Shown: one piece after another, positions 1-8,428 of the stretch
How positions within the stretch are numbered: position 1 is the stretch's first letter
How the letters are laid out: each line of letters begins with the position of its first letter
NCBI GenBank assembly: GCA_964502465.1
Contig: CAZCWX010000012.1
Location: forward strand, 1-19,842
Length of the DNA stretch: 19,842 nucleotides
Direction: 5' to 3'
From: CAZCWX01 sp964502465
GTDB taxonomy: Bacteria; Desulfobacterota; Binatia; Bin18
The notes under the pieces: generated by a model
Database searches by the model: none
The model's input: the letters and a program-made list of their open reading frames with translations, nothing else
Told to the model about the DNA's origin: nothing
Translations under genes and position numbers: made by a program

Positions 1-55
1 AGCGCTTTTGCCAACGCCACTCGCAATTCGAACATTACTCTGAAAAGGGGTTGAG

Positions 56-562
56 GTGTCTATAGACCTCGGGAAGGTTGCTCCACCTTCGGACGATCGG
101 CGGTGGCGGCTAGTGAGTACGACGATGCGCCGTCATGGCTATCAATCGCATGCCCTTATCGAAACCCTCCATAGCGTACAAGAATCTTTCGGATATTTAG
201 ATGAGAAAGCCTTGCGTTACGTCGCCGCCGCGCTCCGCGTGCCGCCCAGCCGTGTGTATGGGGTCTCGACTTTTTACCAATTCTTCACTCTCAAGCCGCA
301 AGGACGGCACACCTGCGTGGTGTGTACGGGGACTGCGTGTTATATCAAAGGAGCCGCGACCCTTGTAGAGGAAATTTCACGTGTTTTTCACATCAAGTCT
401 GGAGAGACGACCACAGACGGCGAACTCTCTCTCTTAACGGCGCGTTGCTTAGGATCATGCGGATTAGCTCCGGCGGCGGTATTTGACGGTGAGGTCCTGG
501 GCAAATTGACCGCGCCTGCGGTGTTGGAGAAACTCCAGGGATGGACGAAGCATGCTTCCTGA
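56..562 (+). CDS. hoxE: HoxE, [2Fe-2S] subunit of bidirectional [NiFe] hydrogenase diaphorase
   Basis: This is a NuoE-like thioredoxin-fold subunit of the HoxEFU diaphorase module, which passes electrons between NAD(P)H (or ferredoxin) and the HoxYH hydrogenase in the cytoplasm. The 168-residue length fits HoxE. The four [2Fe-2S] ligands have NuoE spacing: C90 and C95 (CTGTAC), then C131 and C135 (CLGSC). The start is GTG at 56, preceded by an AAAAGGGG Shine-Dalgarno site at 43-50. No upstream gene is visible in the 55 bases before it, so this is probably the first gene of the operon. The 3' end overlaps hoxF by 11 bases. Presence of hoxE, together with hoxFUYH, points to a group 3d type (cyanobacterial-like) enzyme rather than the four-subunit form without HoxE. 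Confidence 0.95.
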   Translation: MSIDLGKVAPPSDDRRWRLVSTTMRRHGYQSHALIETLHSVQESFGYLDEKALRYVAAALRVPPSRVYGVSTFYQFFTLKPQGRHTCVVCTGTACYIKGAATLVEEISRVFHIKSGETTTDGELSLLTARCLGSCGLAPAAVFDGEVLGKLTAPAVLEKLQGWTKHAS

Positions 563-2201
563 GGAACTGCGTAGAATCGCGGTAGCTGAACAGGAGACAC
601 AACGACAACTCCGGCAGAGGGTGCACGTGTGTGTCGCTGCTGGGTGTCTTTCCTTGCGCAGCGATCAAGTCAAAGAGGCGTTAATCAAAGAGGTCAAGCA
701 GCGCCAGCAGGAAAAGGAGTGCGCCATCAAAGGCGTAGGCTGCATGGGGCTATGTTCGGCCGGTCCGCTGGTGAGTATCAAACCTGGGGGGACGATGTAC
801 CATGGAGTCTCTCCCGAGGATGCGCCCGCCATTATTCACAGCCTCGGTAATAGCCCGGTGAGCAGTCTCGCTACGCCTTCAGATCTTCCTTTTCTTAAGC
901 GCCAGCAAAAGATCGTTTTGGAAAACTCTGGCGAGGTAGATCCTGACCACATTGAAAGCTATTTGGCTGCTGGTGGTTACGAAGCCCTGTTTCAAGCGAT
1001 TAGCGAGATGACGCCGGCAGAGGTCAGAGAGCAAGTAACGCACAGCGGCCTCCGTGGGCGCGGTGGAGGCGGATATCCAACCGGTTTGAAGTGGATGACA
1101 GTAGCCAAATCCCCTGGCGAGCGCAAGTTTGTCATCTGCAACGCCGATGAAGGTGACCCAGGTGCCTTTATGGACCGCAGTGTGCTGGAAAGCGACCCCC
1201 ACCGAGTGCTGGAGGGAATGGCTATTGCGGCGTATGCGGTCGGCGCCGCGCGGGGGTACGTCTATGTGCGGGCCGAATATCCCCTGGCGGTAAAGCGCCT
1301 GCGCACCGCTATCCAACGGGCAGACCGCTTTGGCGTGTTAGGTGATAACATCGGCGGAACCACTTTTAGTTTTCATATTGACGTTCGCCTAGGAGCAGGC
1401 GCCTTTGTCTGCGGCGAAGAGACTGCGCTCATTGCTTCGATTGAGGGGCAGCGTGGCACCCCACGCCCACGCCCGCCATACCCGGCAGAGTCTGGCCTGT
1501 GGAGTGCTCCCACCTTGATCAACAATGTGGAGACCTTCGCGAATGTCCCCCCCATCATCCGCAACGGCGGTGCGTGGTTTGCCAGTATCGGCACAGAGAA
1601 AAGTAAAGGAACGAAAGTATTTGCCCTGGCCGGTCGGGTGAATAACACGGGATTGATCGAAGTGCCAATGGGAATCACTCTCCGTGAGATCATCTTTGAC
1701 ATCGGTGGGGGGATTCCCGAAGGGCGACGAATCAAGGCAGTCCAAACCGGCGGCCCGTCGGGTGGCTGTATTCCTGAGCAGTACCTGGACATGCCGGTGG
1801 ACTATGAATCCCTCGCCCAGGTTGGCTCCATCATGGGCTCTGGCGGGATGATCGTCATGGACGAGACCTCCTGCATGGTCGACGTCGCCAGATTCTTCAT
1901 GGAGTTTTGTATGACGGAGTCGTGCGGCAAATGCGTGCCCTGCCGCGTGGGCACAGTGCACATGCACAACCTGCTGCAAAACATGACTGAGGGGAGAGCA
2001 ACACTAGAGGATTTGGTCATGCTTGAGGAACTCTGCGAGTTGGTCAGAGATACGAGCCTGTGTGGGCTTGGCCAAACCGCCCCCAATCCCGTTGTCAGCA
2101 CCCTACGGTATTTCCGCGACGAGTACCTGGCGCACATCACGGAACGACGCTGTCCTGCCGGAGTGTGTCATCTCTCAGGGACAGCGGAGGACAAGTTATG
2201 A
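552..2201 (+). CDS. hoxF: HoxF, NAD(H)- and FMN-binding diaphorase subunit
   Basis: The NuoF-like subunit binds FMN and NAD(H) and is where hydride enters or leaves the hydrogenase. At 549 residues it has the three expected parts. An N-terminal thioredoxin-like [2Fe-2S] domain carries C27, C32, C64 and C68. The flavin/NADH core contains GRGGGGYPTG (169-178), NADEGDPGAF (197-206), ESDPH (213-217) and GAGAFVCGEETAL (281-293). A C-terminal [4Fe-4S] site uses C458, C461 and C464 (ESCGKCVPC) with C504. The ATG at 552 lies inside the end of hoxE, implying translational coupling, and the stop overlaps the hoxU start as ATGA. The reading frame is intact and no expected motif is missing. Confidence 0.97.
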   Translation: MLPEELRRIAVAEQETQRQLRQRVHVCVAAGCLSLRSDQVKEALIKEVKQRQQEKECAIKGVGCMGLCSAGPLVSIKPGGTMYHGVSPEDAPAIIHSLGNSPVSSLATPSDLPFLKRQQKIVLENSGEVDPDHIESYLAAGGYEALFQAISEMTPAEVREQVTHSGLRGRGGGGYPTGLKWMTVAKSPGERKFVICNADEGDPGAFMDRSVLESDPHRVLEGMAIAAYAVGAARGYVYVRAEYPLAVKRLRTAIQRADRFGVLGDNIGGTTFSFHIDVRLGAGAFVCGEETALIASIEGQRGTPRPRPPYPAESGLWSAPTLINNVETFANVPPIIRNGGAWFASIGTEKSKGTKVFALAGRVNNTGLIEVPMGITLREIIFDIGGGIPEGRRIKAVQTGGPSGGCIPEQYLDMPVDYESLAQVGSIMGSGGMIVMDETSCMVDVARFFMEFCMTESCGKCVPCRVGTVHMHNLLQNMTEGRATLEDLVMLEELCELVRDTSLCGLGQTAPNPVVSTLRYFRDEYLAHITERRCPAGVCHLSGTAEDKL

Positions 2202-2917
2202 GTCCGCCTGCACGTGTCAAGACGCTCAAGATAGACGGTCTCGATATCGGTGCCAACGAGGATGAGACCATTCTTGCGGCGGCCCGCGAGAACAACGTCG
2301 CGATTCCTACCCTGTGCGACCTAGAGGGACTATCGTCCGTTGGCGCCTGCCGCCTGTGCCTGGTTGAGGTCAAAGGAGCACGTCGCCTGTTGCCCGCGTG
2401 TGTCACGCACGTTGAAGAAGGTATGGAGGTGACCACGATTTCGGACCGCCTCACCCGCTACCGTAAACAGATCCTGTCGCTCTTTTTCTCGGAACGCAAT
2501 CACATCTGCTCGGTCTGTGTCTCCAATGGACACTGTGATTTGCAAAGCCTGGCCCAAACCCTCAGGCTCGATCACGTTGCGTTCCCTTACCTCTACCCCC
2601 GCCTGCCGGTAGACTCGTCGCACGACCGTTTCGTCCTTGACCATAACCGCTGTATTCTCTGTACCCGGTGTGTGCGCGTCTGTGATGAAATCGAGGGCGC
2701 TCATACCTGGGACGTCCTCGGACGCGGTGTGAATGCCAAAGTCATTACCGACCTCAACCAACCCTGGGGTTCTTCGGAGACGTGCACGAGTTGTGGTAAA
2801 TGTGTACACGTGTGCCCGACTGGCGCCTTGTCCGAGAAGGGGAAGTCGGTCGCAGAAATGGCGAAACGACGCCAGTTTCTTCCCTACCTGATGTTGATGC
2901 GGGGGGAACGGCGATGA
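2198..2917 (+). CDS. hoxU: HoxU, multi-iron-sulfur electron-relay subunit
   Basis: HoxU corresponds to the N-terminal part of NuoG and wires the diaphorase to the hydrogenase dimer. The chosen start is the ATG at 2198, which overlaps the hoxF stop (ATGA) and follows GGAGG; it gives 239 residues, usual for HoxU. The frame is open further upstream inside hoxF, but that extension has no homology and no ribosome site. Cluster ligands are complete. The [2Fe-2S] site uses C40, C51, C54 and C68. The NuoG-type His/Cys site is around H102, C104, C107 and C113. Two ferredoxin-type [4Fe-4S] motifs lie at C152/C155/C158/C162 and C196/C199/C202/C206. The stop overlaps hoxY as ATGA. Confidence 0.96.
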   Translation: MSPPARVKTLKIDGLDIGANEDETILAAARENNVAIPTLCDLEGLSSVGACRLCLVEVKGARRLLPACVTHVEEGMEVTTISDRLTRYRKQILSLFFSERNHICSVCVSNGHCDLQSLAQTLRLDHVAFPYLYPRLPVDSSHDRFVLDHNRCILCTRCVRVCDEIEGAHTWDVLGRGVNAKVITDLNQPWGSSETCTSCGKCVHVCPTGALSEKGKSVAEMAKRRQFLPYLMLMRGERR

Positions 2918-3447
2918 GTAAAATGCGGCTCGCCACGGTTTGGCTCAGCGGATGCTCTGGGTGCCATATGTCTTTTCTAGATATGGATGAACGGCTCATT
3001 TCCCTGGCCGAGCGTGTAGACCTCGTCTATAGCCCACTTGTCGATGTCAAAGAGTTTCCCGAGAATGTTGACATCACCCTGGTTGAGGGTTCAGTGGGGC
3101 ACGAAGAGGACTGGCGCCGGATTCATACTATCCGGCAGCGGACGAAAATCTTGGTGTCCTTCGGAGACTGCGCGGTAACGGCGAATGTCCCCTCTATGCG
3201 GAATCTTTACGGTACCGAAGCTACCCTACAGAGGATTTATCAGGAAGCTGAGGTACTGCAACCGCAGATCCCGAACCAAGTCGTGCCGCGCCTCCTCACG
3301 CGCGTGCGTCCCGTACATGAAGTCGTCAAGGTGGACCTGTTCATGCCCGGGTGTCCGCCTTCGGCGGATACCATCTATTTTTTCTTGATCGAACTGGTGG
3401 AAGGGCGCACACCTGATCTCCATACCCGTACCCGGTTTGGCGCATAG
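2914..3447 (+). CDS. hoxY: HoxY, [NiFe] hydrogenase small subunit
   Basis: This is the small subunit of the hydrogenase module. It carries the proximal [4Fe-4S] cluster next to the NiFe site of HoxH. It has 177 residues, the short form typical of group 3 NAD-linked enzymes: there is no Tat signal and no C-terminal medial/distal cluster domain. Proximal-cluster ligands are C14 and C17 (SGCSGCH), C86 (FGDC) and C147 (MPGCPPS). The ATG at 2914 overlaps the hoxU stop as ATGA; the longer in-frame ORF upstream is an extension inside hoxU. Sixteen bases separate its TAG from the hoxH start. Confidence 0.96.
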   Translation: MSKMRLATVWLSGCSGCHMSFLDMDERLISLAERVDLVYSPLVDVKEFPENVDITLVEGSVGHEEDWRRIHTIRQRTKILVSFGDCAVTANVPSMRNLYGTEATLQRIYQEAEVLQPQIPNQVVPRLLTRVRPVHEVVKVDLFMPGCPPSADTIYFFLIELVEGRTPDLHTRTRFGA

Positions 3448-3463
3448 AGACAGAGAGGGAATA

Positions 3464-4888
3464 ATGGCTCAGCAGATCGTGATTGATCCGCTCACTCGGA
3501 TCGAAGGGCACGCCAAAATTACGCTCCATCTTGACGACGATGGCGCGGTGCAGGACGCTCGCCTGCATATCGGGGAGTTACGTGGGTTTGAGAAACTCTG
3601 CGAGGGTAGACCCTTTTCTGAGATGCCGTCCTTGATGGCGCGGATTTGTGGCATCTGCCCAGTCAGCCATCTCGTCGCTTCGGCTAAGGCGTGTGATGCT
3701 CTTCTAGCCGTGCAGATTCCGCAGACGGCGGCTAATCTCCGGCGCATCTTGAACCTTGCCCAGCTCATCCAATCCCATGCGCTGAGCTTCTTTCACCTTT
3801 CCTCTCCAGACCTGTTGCTGGGGATGGATAGCGATCCGGCGCAGCGTAACATTTTTGGCGTCTTGCAAGCGCACCCTACTCTGGCCCGTGATGGCATTCG
3901 TCTCCGTCAGTTCGGCCAACAGATTATCGAATGGCTGGCAGGAAAACGTATTCATCCGGCCTGGGTTGTGCCCGGCGGTGTGAGCGCGCCGCTCTCGGCC
4001 GAACGGCGTGAGCAGATCACGGCGCAAATTCCTGAAGCCTTCGCCATCATGCAGCGCACCTTGGACTGGTTCAAACAGACGCTGGCCCGGTACCAGGAAG
4101 AAAGCGCGACCTTCGCGAATTTTCCTACGCTCTTCATGGGTCTGGTAGACGCGGACGGCGCGCTGGAAACATATGATGGATCATTGCGGATTATCGACGC
4201 GGCAGGCACGGTCCTGGCCGACCGTCTCGACCCTACCCGGTATCAAGAATACATCGGAGAAGCAGTAGAGCCCTGGACATACCTGAAGTTTCCCTATTAC
4301 AAGCCTCAGGGGTATCCGGACGGCAGCTATCGCGTTGGCCCGCTGGCACGGCTCAATCTCATTGACAAATGCGGCACCCCGCGGGCAGATCAAGAATGGA
4401 CCTCGTTCCGGCAATTAAGCCCTGGACCTATCCTCAGTTCTTTTCATTATCACTACGCCCGGCTCATCGAGATCCTGCACGCCATTGAACGTATCGAGCA
4501 ACTGCTCAACGACCCAGACATTCTTAACCCACACGTGCGAGCCTTTGCTGGTCCGAACAATCGGGAGGGGATTGGCGTCTCCGAGGCGCCGCGCGGGATC
4601 CTGTTTCATCACTACCAAATTGACGCGACGGGCCTCATCACGCGGGTGAATCTGATCATTGCCACCGGCCAGAATAACTTGGCGATGAACCGTGGGGTTC
4701 TGCAAGTCGCCAAACATTTCGTGCAGGGCACACAACTCTCCGAAGGGATACTTAACCGGGTTGAGGCGGTCGTACGCTCATTCGACCCCTGTTTGAGTTG
4801 TTCCACCCACGCGGTCGGACAGATGCCTTTGCATATCCAGTTACTCGGGTCGGATGGAACAATGCTTGATGAATTGCGGCGCAAGTGA
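3464..4888 (+). CDS. hoxH: HoxH, [NiFe] hydrogenase catalytic large subunit
   Basis: The catalytic subunit holds the NiFe(CN)2CO centre where H2 is split or formed. The ATG at 3464 follows GAGAGGGA and gives 474 residues. The L1 region reads IDPLTRIEGHAKI (about residues 7-19). The N-terminal nickel ligands are C62 and C65 in RICGICPVSH. The C-terminal ligands are C443 and C446 in DPCLSCSTH. A further 25 residues follow H449, the expected cleavage point, so the protein is made as a precursor needing a maturation protease; hoxW follows directly. All four nickel cysteines are present, so the enzyme should be active if matured. The stop overlaps hoxW as TGATG. Confidence 0.97.
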   Translation: MAQQIVIDPLTRIEGHAKITLHLDDDGAVQDARLHIGELRGFEKLCEGRPFSEMPSLMARICGICPVSHLVASAKACDALLAVQIPQTAANLRRILNLAQLIQSHALSFFHLSSPDLLLGMDSDPAQRNIFGVLQAHPTLARDGIRLRQFGQQIIEWLAGKRIHPAWVVPGGVSAPLSAERREQITAQIPEAFAIMQRTLDWFKQTLARYQEESATFANFPTLFMGLVDADGALETYDGSLRIIDAAGTVLADRLDPTRYQEYIGEAVEPWTYLKFPYYKPQGYPDGSYRVGPLARLNLIDKCGTPRADQEWTSFRQLSPGPILSSFHYHYARLIEILHAIERIEQLLNDPDILNPHVRAFAGPNNREGIGVSEAPRGILFHHYQIDATGLITRVNLIIATGQNNLAMNRGVLQVAKHFVQGTQLSEGILNRVEAVVRSFDPCLSCSTHAVGQMPLHIQLLGSDGTMLDELRRK

Positions 4889-5373
4889 TGGCTGGTGTAC
4901 TGGTGATTGGATACGGCAATCCGCTGCGTGGCGATGACGGCTTCGGCTGGCACGCGGCCCGGTCCCTCTGCCAAGACGAGGCTGGCAGCATCCTTGAAGT
5001 TATTGCCTGTCACCAATTAACGCCGGAACTCGCTGAGCCGATGAGCCGGGCACAGCTCGTTATCTTCATTGATGCCGAGCTCGGCGAAGTGCCGGGACAA
5101 TTGTCCTGTCAGGCGGTAGAACCGCAGCTTGGTTTCACCGCCTCCCTCTCGCATCAGCTTGATCCACCGACATTACTGGCGTGGGCACAGTCGCTGTATG
5201 GAACCTGCCCACCAGCTGTCTTGCTCTGTGTGACAGGCCAGTCTTTCGCGCATGAGGAAGAGCTATCACCCGCCATGCGAGCGGCCCTCCCGGCTGTGCA
5301 GGCAAAAGTGCACGAACTCGTCACACCAGTCATCCAGGCGGGCAAGATCGCGGAGGGGAAACAGCATGCATGA
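4888..5373 (+). CDS. hoxW: HoxW, hydrogenase large-subunit maturation endopeptidase
   Basis: This HycI/HybD-family protease removes the C-terminal extension of HoxH after nickel has been inserted. Starting at ATG 4888 it has 161 residues, usual for the family. GYGNPLRGDDG (residues 8-18) matches the family N-terminus. The three conserved nickel-sensing positions are D16, D62 (FIDAELG) and H89 (LSHQLDP), the same spacing as known in HycI. A GTG at 4885 is an alternative start one codon upstream; ATG is preferred because it gives the canonical TGATG overlap with the hoxH stop. The gene overlaps hypA by 8 bases. Confidence 0.93.
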   Translation: MAGVLVIGYGNPLRGDDGFGWHAARSLCQDEAGSILEVIACHQLTPELAEPMSRAQLVIFIDAELGEVPGQLSCQAVEPQLGFTASLSHQLDPPTLLAWAQSLYGTCPPAVLLCVTGQSFAHEEELSPAMRAALPAVQAKVHELVTPVIQAGKIAEGKQHA

Positions 5374-5731
5374 GTTCGCGGCTACGCAGTCACTCGTTCA
5401 AGCAATCTTAGACCACCTCAAGCGCAGAGGAGTGAAGAAAGTGCTCGCTCTGCGCCTACGGCGGGGGAGTGCGTTCTCCGAAGACGCACTTCGTGCGTCC
5501 TATGCCGCGGTGTCTGCGGGGACTCTTTTGGAGCAGGCTGAGTTGTCCGTAGAGACGGTCAACCTTACTTTTCACTGTCCTTGTGGTCACAGGCAAATCG
5601 TGACGAGCGACGATCTTATCGGCCACATGTTTGTGTGTCCGGGGTGCAATGCCCCTCGAGAAGTCGATGAGGCACATGATCTCGAAGTCGTCGAGGTGAC
5701 GATTGAAGCGGAAGAAGAGCACCATCATTAG
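5366..5731 (+). CDS. hypA: HypA, hydrogenase nickel-insertion protein
   Basis: HypA delivers nickel to the hydrogenase large subunit, normally together with the GTPase HypB. It has 121 residues and begins MHEF; His2 and Glu3 form the nickel-binding N-terminus. The ATG at 5366 is preceded by GGAGGGG and lies inside the end of hoxW. The structural zinc site has C91 and C94 (CPGC), but the first pair is C71 and C73 in HCPCGH, a CxC instead of the usual CxxC. The tail ends in three histidines after an acidic stretch. No hypB follows. It is the last gene of the hox operon, and the next gene converges from the other strand. Confidence 0.93.
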   Translation: MHEFAATQSLVQAILDHLKRRGVKKVLALRLRRGSAFSEDALRASYAAVSAGTLLEQAELSVETVNLTFHCPCGHRQIVTSDDLIGHMFVCPGCNAPREVDEAHDLEVVEVTIEAEEEHHH

Positions 5732-5891
5732 AAGATTATGAAACGGGAGTAATGGTGCAGTTTGATTTCTCTCACAGGGAAATGATCAGCCATCAGTAGG
5801 GAGAGGGGAATCGATTGAAGCGGCGCCTGCGGACTGGTCAAGCCATCGCTCTTGCTCCTTAGGACCTGGGCACGAATAACTGGGTCAATTC

Positions 5892-5949
5892 TTGTGGTGC
5901 GGGCCTCTGGCCTGCCCTTCACAATGCAGGCGGGACGCCTGCACCACAA
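5892..5949. repeat. 24-base imperfect inverted repeat between convergent operons
   Basis: The arms at 5892-5915 and 5926-5949 match at 20 of 24 positions when one is reverse-complemented, with a 10-base loop. The outer nine bases (TTGTGGTGC) and inner six (GCCTGC) pair perfectly. Neither side is followed by a T-run, so it does not look like an intrinsic terminator, although a strong hairpin between convergent transcripts could still protect 3' ends. GC-rich palindromes of this kind are often dispersed in many copies in environmental bacterial genomes; I see only one copy here. The rest of the 252-base gap (5732-5983) shows no gene. Confidence 0.75.
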
Positions 5950-5983
5950 TATGAGAACGATCAACTTATTTCTGCTCGGCTCC

Positions 5984-7036
5984 TTAGCAGATGCGGGGCA
6001 GGTGGGCACCAGAGAGTATATCCACGAGCCGCTTACTGCCAATGACTGTCTGCATCACGACCCTGTCGGTGTGTTCAGCTACAACCTTGCCTATACACCG
6101 AGCTTCCCTACCCAACGGATGGGCTTGCATCCGGGCAAGGACGGACACGACGTCCTTCTCACCCACAATCGCAACCAGCCTACCCTCACAGGCCAGATAG
6201 AGCGGATCCAGTCCTAACATTTCGCACGCTCCCCGTACCTCTGGCCGCACGGGGATCTGTGCTTCGTCCAACGCTATTCCCACGTGCGCGCTAGCTGCGA
6301 TCTCATTGAGCACAGTGGCAAGCCCTCCCCGGGTGGGGTCACGTAAGCAGTGGATTTCTGAGCTGCTCTCGAGCATGGCTTGCACTAAGGTATGAAGGGC
6401 GGCCGTGTCACTCACCAACGTGGTCTCAAATTCTAACCCCTCACGAGCCGAGAGCACGGCAACGCCGTGATCCCCAACGGTGCCACTGACTAAGATGCAG
6501 TCTCCAGGCCGAGCCTGATTGGCAGAGATCTGCAACGGGTGCGACACAATGCCAATGCCACTGGTAGTGATGAACACGCCGTCTCCCTTCCCTTTCTCCA
6601 CCACTTTCGTGTCTCCTGTCACCAACCACACACCTGCCTCGCGGCAGGCTTCTGCCATGGAGGTTACGATCCGCTGCAGATCAGCGAGCGGAAAGCCTTC
6701 TTCCAAAATGAAAGCGCCCGCGAGGCCCAGCGGCATGGCTCCGCACATCGCGAGGTCATTAATCGTCCCATGTACGGCCAGGCGACCAATGTCGCCACCC
6801 GGGAAAAAAAGCGGGGAGACGACAAACGCATCCGTAGTAAACGCTACGCGGGTCCCTTGTGCATCTAATACCGCCTGATCGTTGAGCAGATCGAGGTAGG
6901 GGTTAGAAAATGCGGGCAGAAAGAACTGCTTCAGCAAGTCAGCGGTCATTCTGCCGCCGCTGCCATGACCCAATAAGACGGTCTTGGCGGTACTCAAAGG
7001 CAGGGGGCATTGTGGTCCATTAACGGGCGTTGTCAT
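5984..7036 (-). CDS. hypE: HypE, carbamoyl-phosphoryl thiocyanate-forming maturation protein
   Basis: HypE takes the carbamoyl group from HypF on its C-terminal cysteine and dehydrates it to the thiocyanate used for the cyanide ligands of the NiFe site. From ATG 7036 it has 350 residues. GHGSGGRM (23-30) is the PurM/ThiL-like N-terminal motif, and the protein ends in LPRIC with the acceptor cysteine as the last residue (C350). A longer reading frame begins 150 bases upstream inside hypD, but that part has no family match; ATG 7036 overlaps hypD by 17 bases and fits family length. It depends on HypF, whose local gene is broken. Confidence 0.95.
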   Translation of the reverse strand: MTTPVNGPQCPLPLSTAKTVLLGHGSGGRMTADLLKQFFLPAFSNPYLDLLNDQAVLDAQGTRVAFTTDAFVVSPLFFPGGDIGRLAVHGTINDLAMCGAMPLGLAGAFILEEGFPLADLQRIVTSMAEACREAGVWLVTGDTKVVEKGKGDGVFITTSGIGIVSHPLQISANQARPGDCILVSGTVGDHGVAVLSAREGLEFETTLVSDTAALHTLVQAMLESSSEIHCLRDPTRGGLATVLNEIAASAHVGIALDEAQIPVRPEVRGACEMLGLDPLYLACEGRLVAIVGEKDVVSVLARMQAHPLGREARCIGKVVAEHTDRVVMQTVIGSKRLVDILSGAHLPRIC

Positions 7037-8135
7037 GTTGCTCCTCTTGCCGCCAGCGGCCAAAGCGATAGTACGCGGCACAAGCCCCTTCCGAGGACAC
7101 CATAGGCGCGCCGAGAGGGTGTTCGGGGGTACACAACGTGCCAAATGCCGGGCAGGCTGGCGGCTTGATAAATCCCTGCAGCACACGACCAGCCTGGCAG
7201 AGCGGCGATTCCGCCCGGGAGGTCAGATGCAGCTGAAAGCGTTTTTCTGCATCAAACTCGGCGTACGCCTCTCGCAGCACCAAACCGCTCTGTGGCAAAG
7301 GAGCTAACCCACGCCAACTGCGGTCCACCGCGGTAAACACCTCTGAAAGCAGGGCACGCGCCGACACATTTCCCTGCGGCCGCACGGAGCGCGCGTACTG
7401 GTTTTCCACCTCTGCGCGTCCCTCTTCCAGCTGTTTCAGACACAGCCACACTCCCTGCAGCACATCGAGCGGCTCAAACCCAGTGACCACGAGAGGCACC
7501 CGATACCGACGGACCAGGGGTTCGTACTCCTCAATCCCCATGATCGTGCAGACGTGACCAGCGGCAAGGAACCCCTGTACCCGATTCTCCGGCGCCGCAA
7601 GGATGGCCTCGATGGCGGGGGGAACTCGCACATGGGCCACTAACAAGCTGAAATTCCGCAGGCCTTTTTGTTTGGCTTGCCACGCGGCCATAGCAGTGGT
7701 TGGAGCGGTGGTTTCAAAACCCACCGCAAAAAAGACGACCTGTTTCTCGGGTTGGCGCTGGGCGAGCTGCAGCGCGTCAAGAGGAGAGTAGACGACGCGG
7801 ACATCTCCACCTTCGGCTCGCACCGTAAAGAGATCTTTTTCCGACCCGGGCACGCGCAGCATATCGCCGAAGGAGCATAGGATGACATGCTGCTGCAACG
7901 CCAAAGCAATGGCTTTGTCGATCAAGTCGATCGGGGTGACACACACGGGACAGCCGGGACCATGCACCAATGTCACGCTGGACGGGAGCAGCTCATCGAG
8001 ACCAAAACGGACAATCGTATGTGTTTGTCCGCCGCACACCTCCATAATGGTCCACTCCTGGGTTACCAAGCGACGGATCTGCTCGATCAGCTGCTTGGCC
8101 AAGTGGGGGTCACGATACTCGTCAATGTATTTCAC
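7020..8135 (-). CDS. hypD: HypD, [4Fe-4S] scaffold for Fe(CN)2CO assembly
   Basis: HypD forms a complex with HypC on which the Fe(CN)2CO unit is built. It has 371 residues, the usual length. The redox and scaffold motifs are present: CGGQTH (C34) and GPGCPVC (C62, C65), followed by the conserved VGFETTAPT and GHVCTIMG segments. The start is GTG at 8135, with the stop of hypC in the same bases (GTGA), so the two are translationally coupled. It overlaps hypE at its 3' end. The frame is intact. Confidence 0.96.
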   Translation of the reverse strand: MKYIDEYRDPHLAKQLIEQIRRLVTQEWTIMEVCGGQTHTIVRFGLDELLPSSVTLVHGPGCPVCVTPIDLIDKAIALALQQHVILCSFGDMLRVPGSEKDLFTVRAEGGDVRVVYSPLDALQLAQRQPEKQVVFFAVGFETTAPTTAMAAWQAKQKGLRNFSLLVAHVRVPPAIEAILAAPENRVQGFLAAGHVCTIMGIEEYEPLVRRYRVPLVVTGFEPLDVLQGVWLCLKQLEEGRAEVENQYARSVRPQGNVSARALLSEVFTAVDRSWRGLAPLPQSGLVLREAYAEFDAEKRFQLHLTSRAESPLCQAGRVLQGFIKPPACPAFGTLCTPEHPLGAPMVSSEGACAAYYRFGRWRQEEQHDNAR

Positions 8136-8377
8136 AAGTCCTCCTGCGGCACGGTGGTTTCCAGCTCGTAGAGGAGAGCAAGGGTTTGTTGCGCCTCCGC
8201 CTCATCCACCTGACTGATGGCAAAGCCCGCATGGACGATGACGTACTCGCCTTCCCGCACTTCTGGCAGATACGCCAGGCAGACACTACGACTCACCCCA
8301 TTGAAGTCCACCTTTCCCATGCGTACCCCTTCTTCCTCAAAGATCGTGGCTACGCGACCAGGAATACCTAGACACAT
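8132..8377 (-). CDS. hypC: HypC, hydrogenase maturation chaperone
   Basis: HypC is a small chaperone that carries the Fe(CN)2CO group from HypD to the large-subunit precursor. It has 81 residues and starts MCLGIPGRV; Cys2, exposed after removal of Met1, is the essential residue. The ATG at 8377 has a GAGGAG ribosome site about seven bases upstream on its strand. It overlaps hypD by GTGA. Upstream lies the hypF remnant, separated by about 50 bases. Confidence 0.95.
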   Translation of the reverse strand: MCLGIPGRVATIFEEEGVRMGKVDFNGVSRSVCLAYLPEVREGEYVIVHAGFAISQVDEAEAQQTLALLYELETTVPQEDL

Positions 8378-8428
8378 ACTGACTCCTCAATAAGGCAGAC
8401 GGGACCCTCGTTAAGACGACCCAGTCAG

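Noticed and set aside
8..36. A sigma-70 promoter before hoxE (TTGCCA, 17 bases, AACATT)
   Set aside because: The -10 matches only three of six consensus bases, and only 55 bases of upstream sequence are available.
2060..2197. A 46-residue N-terminal extension of HoxU
   Set aside because: It lies inside hoxF; ATG 2198 has GGAGG and the ATGA overlap used throughout this operon.
5892..5949. An intrinsic bidirectional terminator for the hox and hyp operons
   Set aside because: Neither side of the hairpin has a T-run; it is reported as a repeat instead.
7037..7186. A 50-residue N-terminal extension of HypE
   Set aside because: It lies within hypD, has no HypE similarity, and the internal ATG gives the family N-terminus and length.
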